Below are positions 57,495 through 64,000 of a stretch of DNA of 64,000 nt, piece after piece. The translations under genes and the position numbers were made by a program. Source of the stretch: Epiperipatus broadwayi. Lineage: Eukaryota; Onychophora; Udeonychophora; Euonychophora; Peripatidae. Below the pieces are notes generated by a model. That model was not told the DNA's origin, searched no databases, and was given only the letters and a program-made list of their open reading frames with translations. Position 1 is the stretch's first letter, and the number at the start of each line of letters is the position of its first letter. The stretch lies in contig JAQFVV010012405.1 of NCBI GenBank assembly GCA_028023455.1, forward strand, positions 7,481,291 through 7,545,290, in the 5' to 3' direction.

Positions 57495-58285
57495 AGGTTT
57501 AAGCCTGTACAATGTATTCAGATACTAGTATAATTTTAATACAAAGAATGTTTATAAGTGACATATATCCTGTGTGTATATATATATTTTTAAAGTGAAC
57601 ATTTTGATCCTGGATTGATCTATTGAAAAAAGACAAATAATCCTCATTTTCCGTATACATTTCCGCTGAATTAGTTTTTCAGGTGATGAAGATCTTAGAA
57701 AGATGTGAACGAACTAAAAGTATCCTTTACTTTTTTGTGCTAATGTGTTTGTCCATTTGCTTAAAATGAACATTTTTCCAAACAATCTTACCTATAGACT
57801 AACCCAAGTAATATATTTACATTATTTATGTGTAAAAATCCATTTTAATATATTGACTATCTACAGGAAGGAGAAGAGAATGCCATAAATAAATAAAACT
57901 ATTACATGTATAACTGATGAAAAGTGATATATTAATCTTTAATTTGATTAGAGAATATATCTCAGTGGAAAATAATATAATAATCTCTTGTCTGATAAAT
58001 GATTATTAATATGATCATTAATAATCGTTAATGCATTTGTGCAAAAGCAGTACTCATCATCAAAATACATGCAGAAAGTATAGCACTTATAAACTGAACA
58101 GGGATAAACACATTTTGAGATAATTGTTTGACCTGGGTCAAACTGACAAAGTTAATTCAGTCAAAATGCATCTAAGGAAATCATTTTCTCCTTTTAAGAT
58201 GTTTTTATTCATTTATTCCAAGTGAAAAATATTACTATCAAATAACTTAATATGCAAACCTCAAACATCTCTTGATAAAAATATA
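57495..58285. other. AT-rich interval, nothing recognised
   Basis: No exon, repeat or tRNA-like signal. Confidence 0.5.
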
Positions 58286-59369
58286 TAACTTATTATTATG
58301 TTTTGGATTTGTAGATTATGAAAAGGCATTCGATTCTATACACATTTCTTCAGTGATTAAAGCATTGAATCATCAAGGTATAGATCCAGGATATTGTCAT
58401 ATTTTGAAGAATATTTATAAAAATGCAACAGCAACAATTAGATTACATAATGATACTGGAAAAATCAACATTGAGAAAGGTGTAAGACAAGGTGACTCCA
58501 TATCTCCAAAACTCTTTACAGCAGTGCTGCAAGAAGTATTTTGTGGATTAAAATGGGAAACTAAAGGAGTGAAAGTAAATGGAGAGTATTTAAGTCATTT
58601 AGATTTCGCAGATGATGTAGTTGTTTTTGCAAATAATGCTTCAGAGCTGCAGGAAATGTTGCAGGAGTTAGCAGATGAAAGTAGAAAAGTAGGACTAAAG
58701 ATAAATGTTAAAAAGACGAAAGTAATGTTTAATCGATTTGCTCAAAATATGAAAATAAAAATTTATTATGAAGAATTAGAAGAAGTTAACAGTTACAAAT
58801 ACCTTGGTCAGATTATTAATACAGATGGAAACATAATGGAGGAAATTAATCATAGAATTAAACTTGGTTGGAGTGCTTTTGGTAGAAATAACTTGATACT
58901 AAAAGGAAATATGCCTATGTGTTTGAAAAGAATGGTTTTTAACAAATGTGTTTTACCAGTTCTTACTTATGGATCTGAGACTTGGACACTTAATAGAAGA
59001 GCAATACAGAGACTTCAGACCACTCAAAGGAATATGGAGAGATGTATGTTGGGAGTAACAAGAAGAGATCGAAAATGCAATGTATGGGTAAGACAACAAA
59101 CAGGTGTTACTGACCTTATTGAAAAAATTAAAAGATTGAAATGGAGTTGGGCTGGATATATTGCTAGAAGAGATGATAATAGATGGACAATTGAAATTTT
59201 AAACTGGATTCCAAGAGATTGTAAAAGACCCAGAAAGAGACCACATGTGAGATGGATGGATGAAATAAGAAAATGTGCAGGGGTGTTGTGGAGAAGAGAA
59301 GCTAAAGATCAGAGAAGATGGATTAAACTTGGAGAGACCTTCATCCTGCAGTGGATTGATAATGGTTGA
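58272..59369 (+). CDS. RTE reverse-transcriptase fragment, uninterrupted
   Basis: 365 codons with no stop. The first codons are flanking DNA; element sequence begins near CFGFVDYEKAFDSI, the RT block holding the first catalytic aspartate. Next come GVRQGDSISPKLFTAVLQ (about 58480-58530), then FADDVVVF (58605-58628) with the paired catalytic aspartates intact, then LKINVKKTKVM, YKYLGQIINTDG, YGSETWTLNRRAI, MERCMLGVTRRDR and a basic KRPRKRPHVRWMDEIR tail ending LQWIDNG. Whole RTE proteins carry an APE endonuclease and the earlier RT blocks in front, all absent here. It cannot be autonomous, and without a promoter it is probably silent, but the perfect frame implies recent arrival from an active source. 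Confidence 0.85.
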   Translation: MIKIYNLLLCFGFVDYEKAFDSIHISSVIKALNHQGIDPGYCHILKNIYKNATATIRLHNDTGKINIEKGVRQGDSISPKLFTAVLQEVFCGLKWETKGVKVNGEYLSHLDFADDVVVFANNASELQEMLQELADESRKVGLKINVKKTKVMFNRFAQNMKIKIYYEELEEVNSYKYLGQIINTDGNIMEEINHRIKLGWSAFGRNNLILKGNMPMCLKRMVFNKCVLPVLTYGSETWTLNRRAIQRLQTTQRNMERCMLGVTRRDRKCNVWVRQQTGVTDLIEKIKRLKWSWAGYIARRDDNRWTIEILNWIPRDCKRPRKRPHVRWMDEIRKCAGVLWRREAKDQRRWIKLGETFILQWIDNG

Positions 59370-59378
59370 TGATGATGT
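58290..59378 (+). mobile_element. RTE LINE, 5'-truncated, young
   Basis: Starts abruptly inside the RT domain and ends with the gatgatgat tail at 59368-59376. It is closely similar to the copies at 30661-31393 (-) and 63060-63950 (+), with very little decay. Confidence 0.9.
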
Positions 59379-59384
59379 TCAAAT

Positions 59385-59830
59385 ATCAGCCTTTCAAGCT
59401 AATTGTGCACGCGCTTTGCGAGTGTTAATGATAAATGAATACTTCCCCCTCCAATACATGCTTTCAGAAGAAACTTCTTTTCATAACTATTTTTATTTGT
59501 AAATATACCATTTTTATGTTAGTTATTTGTTGAAGAGACACATATAATCCAGCTATTTTTTTTTTTCTAAGAATTTCTTTATTTAAAAAGCTGCTCCATT
59601 TTTTAAGGGAATGCATCAACTTCTTTTTCATTCTATCGGTCTTCAATTCTTCAGTCTTTTAAAAAGTATATTTTATAACTGCTGTGTATTGAATGGTTTG
59701 CGTAATAAATAAACATACATGTGTGTGTGTGTGTGCATAACTGGTCAATACAAAAAACATTTGTAGTCAATCTTAACATAATGAAAATGATTAATAAGTA
59801 AAATTATGTAAATTACAAATATTACATGCT
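59385..59830. other. AT-rich interval, nothing recognised
   Basis: A short (tg)n run lies at about 59719-59736. Open frames are low complexity. Confidence 0.5.
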
Positions 59831-59834
59831 TATG

Positions 59835-59877
59835 CTAATTTGCATAAGGACAATAATAAACTATTTATGCAAATTAG
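59835..59877. promoter_or_regulatory. Inverted pair of octamer motifs
   Basis: ctaatttgcataa (59835-59847) and ttatgcaaattag (59865-59877) are perfect inverted 13-mers, each containing the POU-domain octamer ATGCAAAT, with 17 bases between. A less AT-rich block follows (59880-60330). This could be a regulatory element, or simply a small palindrome. Confidence 0.3.
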
Positions 59878-59879
59878 AG

Positions 59880-60330
59880 GAGCTATCAAAGTTGTTAGCA
59901 CAACTTTCATGTCACACAGAGCCAGAGAGCAGTTTTAATACTTAGTGTATACGAGCAGTTACGTGTTTGCAAAACCCACAATCTGTGAGCAGTGAAATAT
60001 GCTGAATAAAGCATTATAGTGAAAAGGTAACTGCTATGTCTAGCTAGTTTAAGAGGGCACTTTCCAAAAGTACAAATCACCACTAAACAGTTAATATTTA
60101 GATAATTTAATAAACGATCCTTAGTAGCGTTTTACATAAAGAGGCCCGAAGGCGTACATAAATAATAATTTAAATCAATATGACCTGCAAGAGTCCTAGC
60201 TCATACATTCGGAGGCCAGCTCTCCGCACTTGAAGTCACTGTGCCATGGGAGACGATATCCTCCAATATATATGTCCGTGGTCACAGATGAAGCTCCAAA
60301 AATGAAGTGGTGTTCTTGACCCTATTTGTA
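59880..60330. other. Less AT-rich block, unidentified
   Basis: Bases about 60130-60330 are the most GC-balanced single-copy stretch of this end (aggcccgaaggcgtac, ggaggccagctctccgcact, gtgccatgggagacg). The minus strand has an ATG-led frame of about 34 codons (around 60340 to 60237), but no family is recognisable and other frames are closed. Candidate exon, LTR remnant or SINE. Confidence 0.25.
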
Positions 60331-60334
60331 ATGA

Positions 60335-61090
60335 GGCCTTCATTGTTTTAATCCCTGCAGTTAATTGGCTTGTACTCTTGTCGATCCGTTTAATCTTCAT
60401 ACAAGAATTTATATCGTTATCTTTCAGATTTTAATTAATGACTTATTTTTATAGTTTGTCGTTTATCTTATAAAGGAAATCTAACTCGAATTCCTTTAAT
60501 TGTTTTATGTCATTAATGACATATTCTTCTACTCTCATTAATTAGACTGGTATTCATTTTAGAAAATAATATTTTTCTAATTTTAAAATTATAAATTTTT
60601 TACTTACTATTTTAAAAGAATGTATTTTAAAATTCTTTAATTTATTTAAACTTATAACTTTTTCTCATTAAGTTTATACCTATATATGTATGTGCATTTA
60701 AGCATGCACATACATATCAGTAATAAAGAAGAGTTAACAGAGTGAAATAAAGAACTGTAACATAGATATGCAGCACAATAAACTTGTTAAGTTATTACAA
60801 CTCTTTTGTGTGTTATTTTTAAATAATTAATGAGTGTAAAGTTGTCTTAAATTAAGGTGTAACCCTGTTCACATCAAAAACTTATCTAATTCCAAGTATA
60901 TAATCAATTCAATTTCTTTATTTTTTTGTTAATATTTGTAATAAAAAATCGTATTTCACATATTTTTTAATTATTCTATTTTATTTTTAGTGATCCCAGT
61001 TATTAATTAAATAAATTTAAAATTTTAGCTAACTTACGATTTTACATTTTAATCATATAGCTACATGCAACGTAGAAATACATATAAATT
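60335..61090. other. AT-rich interval, nothing recognised
   Basis: Contains a short palindrome at about 60682-60718 (tatatgtatgtgca / tgcacatacatat). Confidence 0.5.
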
Positions 61091-61094
61091 CCTA

Positions 61095-61278
61095 AACATC
61101 ACATGATCACCATTTCTTATGCTTGCTCATAACTGTTATTAAAACAGGCAAAACTCTCCATACAGTAGTGCCACTCAGTTCAAGCCAGAGTAATCATGGA
61201 TGCCAGAAGACTTATGCATAAAATCCCTATCTAGTGCCTACTCATCCAATATCCCCAAACTAGTTTCTGGCTTGTGGT
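61095..61278 (+). repeat. Family B, single arm
   Basis: The landmarks aacatcacatgatcaccatt, gcaaaactctccatacagta, gatgccagaagacttatgca and gtttctggcttgtggttcac are in B order and well preserved. The right arm is missing. Confidence 0.75.
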
Positions 61279-61289
61279 TCACTGTATAT

Positions 61290-62140
61290 ACAATGCCACA
61301 TTTATATTCATCATAAATCTCACAGATCACATTCAATTATGAGCCTCTCTCTCATTTTCTTTTTATTATACATCAACTTCTTTTATTAGTAGTAATAAAA
61401 ACATCTTCATTCTATCATTTTTTTTATTTTAATACTATTTATAAAGTTCATTAATAATTTTTTTATCCGTAATTATATATTTCATTTTCTATCCCTTCTC
61501 TCCCCCCTTTTTTTAATTTTAAATCTTAATTATAGCATTATTATTGATTTTTATCTTAATGTCCCAAACAACAATAATTATTTTATTATTAAAATCTCTG
61601 ATTATTATTTAGTTACTTTAATATTTATTAGTATTAATTATTTCATGACCAGCTAACATCGGTCTAAATAATTAACTGCACCACTAATTTTTTGTGAATG
61701 ATAGTAATTTTTTTTAATACCACACTTAAGACCTAAATTTATCATTTTCCTTTTATTTATATTGAATTTATTTTCATACAAAATTTGTTCTTTCAATTTT
61801 TTTTACTATTCCAAAACATTACAGCAATATCAGGAAATCTAGTGCATTAAATTTTTTTTTATTTTTTTTTATCTGCACTGTTAAAATATAATGCGATATA
61901 GAGTATTAAGCGTTAAGAATGACTTACTAAAATAGTAAAAAAAAACTTCTATCTAAAATATTTTTATAAGTTGAGCTAGATATCAAATAATGCTTAACAA
62001 TAATAGAATTGAAAGATAATACATCTTTCAAAAATAAGGCGAATTTGAATATGGTTTTTATAATAGAGGTAGGCCCCGTTATTCTATAAAGTTTATATTC
62101 AAAAAACATTAATGTACTATCTTAATATAAAGCTGAGCAC
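61290..62140. other. AT-rich interval, nothing recognised
   Basis: Homopolymer-rich DNA with no feature. Confidence 0.55.
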
Positions 62141-62144
62141 TGAT

Positions 62145-62350
62145 TATATATATATATGTGAGGATAGTAATCTAGACCAACTGATGATTGCTGGTTTAGC
62201 ATGAAATACGTATATTGGTGAATATTTATCTTTTCAACATGTGTGTGATCAGGTGGGTCAGCTATATGAGATGGCACTGAGAGTAGTGGGTCGTGTGAAA
62301 GTCTGAGTTCGAATCACGCATATATTACATATATTAATACAGGTTTAAGT
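62145..62350 (+). mobile_element. SINE family A, full-length
   Basis: The best single copy: gaggatagtaatctagacca, tgattgctggtttagcatga, gtgatcaggtgggtcagcta, tgagatggcactgagagtag, then gtgaaagtctgagttcgaat with a B-box-like agttcgaatca, ending in a tatattacatatatt tail. Length is about 205 bases. The tRNA-like part lies in the 3' half, unlike most tRNA SINEs, so the transcribed unit may begin inside it. Confidence 0.7.
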
Positions 62351-62499
62351 CTGTACAATGTATTGCTTTCATTTGGAAAATTTAATTGCAAATAGATAAC
62401 ATTGGAGAACTAATTTGAGTATTAAAATGTTGCAGAAAGAAAAGATTACCGAAAAATAAATCAAAAGATAGCATTGCAAAATACCAATTACATTACCCT

Positions 62500-62665
62500 A
62501 AATGGTTTAGTTCAGTGATAGTGTCCGATTCTGGATCTAAGACCCTATATTCCACAACTAGCACTTCTGGTGGTCAAACCTTTTATAAACTATGGAGCAA
62601 TAAAGCCATTTGGCTATTTCATAGAATAATGGGGAGCATGTTCTGTATGTGGGCTTATTTGTGGC
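62500..62665 (+). repeat. tRNA-derived SINE (family E)
   Basis: gtttagttcagtgatagtgt resembles a tRNA A-box region, and agattctggatctaag-like words are shared with 705 and 11645. The 3' part (tataaac..tggagcaataaagcc) resembles the end of 12765-12740 reversed. The open frame here is incidental. Confidence 0.45.
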
Positions 62666-63059
62666 TCACGGAAGAGTTTCTGTATTTTCGTAAAATTTAT
62701 CTTTAATGTATTATTATATTTGTCTTTCTATCTCTTTTTTTTAGGAATTGTAAAGATCATTCTCATTTATGAGAGACTTGATATTATAAGAATACACTGG
62801 CTATCAAAACTAAAGAATACATTAGCAGGCAAAACCTATTAACAAAAAGAGATATTAATTGTTTATATACTTCTTCAAATATGAAGCCTATCAATCAAAA
62901 TAAAAACTATATTGTAAAGTTATATATATATTTAGTTTTTTTTTTTATAACATTGTTGATTAATTATTGCATATTTTTAAAGGTGATTAATTCATTAAAC
63001 ATTAATGTGTATATAACTTTTGCTTTAAAGTTAACAATATGTGAGTACATTTTTTTTTT

Positions 63060-63950
63060 TTCTAGATTGCATAATGATACTAGGAAGGTTAACACTGAGA
63101 GGGGTGTAAAACTTTTTATGGCAGTGCAGCAAGAAGTATTTTGTGAATTAAAATGGGAAGCTAAAGGAATAAAAGTAAATGGAGAATATTTAAGTCATTT
63201 ACATTTTGCAGATGATATATTGTTTTTGAAAATAATGCTTCAGGAAATGTTGCAAGAGTTATCAGATAAAAGTCAGAAAGTAGAATTAAAGATAAATGTT
63301 AAAAAGACTAAAGTAATGTTCAATGGATTTTCTCAAAAGATGAAAATAAAGATTGATTATAATGATTTAGAAGTTAACAACTACAAATACCTTGTTCAGA
63401 TTATTACTACAGATGGAAACATAATGGATGAAATTAATCATAGAATTAAACTTGGTTGGAGTGCTTTTGGTAAAACTAACTTGATGTTGCAAGGAAATAT
63501 GCCTAAGTGTTTGAAAATGAAGGTTTTTAATAAATGTGTTTTATCAGCTCTTACTTATGGATCTGAGACTTGGACACTTAATAGAAGAGCAATACAGAGA
63601 CTTTACATCACTGAAAAAATTATGGAGAGAGATGCATGTTACGAGTAACAAGAAGAGATTGAAAACACTATATGCCAAGAGAAAAAATAGGTGTAACTGA
63701 CACCATTGAAAGAATTAAAAGACTGAAATGGAGTTGGTCTGGACATATTTCTAGATGAGATGATAACAGATGGATAATTGAAATTTTAAGCTGGAATCCA
63801 AGAGATTGTGAAAGACCCAGAAAGAGACCACATGTGAGATGGATGAAATAAAGTGTGGATGGATGACATGGAAAAGAGAGACTAGAGATCAGCTTGGATT
63901 GAACTTGGAGAGACCTTGATTCTGCAGTGGACTGATAATGATTGATAACA
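63060..63950 (+). mobile_element. RTE LINE fragment with deletion and frameshift
   Basis: It begins at ttgcataatgatactaggaa (RLHNDT) and runs to the end of the element (gataatgattgataac). GVRQGDSISPKLF has been shortened to GVKLF by loss of about eight codons. FADDILF is intact (about 63205). A 2-base insertion at about 63630 (gagagagatgcatg for gagatgcatg) closes the long frame at 63648, and stops follow. It is older than the 58290 copy. Confidence 0.85.
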
Positions 63951-64000
63951 TTTTTACTGATTATTGTATAGTAAAAGTGAATCCACCAATTCAAATCTAG

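Overview
This is an AT-rich (roughly three quarters A+T by eye), CpG-poor stretch of a repeat-laden animal nuclear genome. Two well-formed exons of a thrombospondin gene, an animal extracellular-matrix protein, together with RTE-type LINEs, a Penelope-like GIY-YIG fragment, hAT DNA transposons, a Gypsy-like LTR element and several tRNA-derived SINEs, point to an invertebrate metazoan. The sequence alone does not let me name the phylum. There are no operons, no bacterial features and no CRISPR. Most open frames are chance or transposon remnants, and several begin at TTG rather than ATG.

Layout. 1-6.3 kb: a decayed hAT transposon (897-2490) with TIRs, an imperfect 8-bp target duplication and an internally deleted transposase; a tRNA-derived SINE with target duplication; a second, smaller hAT-type element (3519-4181) built round a fold-back; and a broken LINE. 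6.3-24 kb: mostly featureless AT-rich DNA dotted with fold-back repeats (families B and C), SINEs, a RTE 3' fragment and a Penelope-like C-terminal fragment. 24-31.4 kb: a near full-length but ruined RTE on the minus strand with a SINE inserted in it, a second hAT (ZBED-type) transposase fossil, a LINE 3' end with a duplicated tail, and a RTE fragment. 31.4-35.5 kb: a large fold-back and a less AT-rich block with a doubtful exon candidate. 35.58-40.12 kb: an LTR retrotransposon with 1.64-kb LTRs around a gag-only interior. 40-47.8 kb: sparse repeats. 47.8-54 kb: two consecutive thrombospondin exons on the minus strand, separated by a ~6-kb intron that contains a SINE, another ruined RTE and several hairpins. 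54-64 kb: hairpins, tandem duplications and two more RTE copies, one with an uninterrupted 365-codon reverse-transcriptase frame.

The thrombospondin exons are the only host coding sequence I can defend. They encode what align as the last two calcium-binding type 3 repeats before the C-terminal lectin-like domain. The remaining exons were not found.

The most striking structural theme is the abundance of inverted repeats: about 18 fold-back structures in 64 kb. They arise from unrelated sequence families (two kinds of SINE, the B/C fold-back superfamily, a hAT element and single-copy DNA). The second is the LTR element, which has a plausible lysine-tRNA primer site and a TATA box but only gag, and carries a small open frame inside each LTR.
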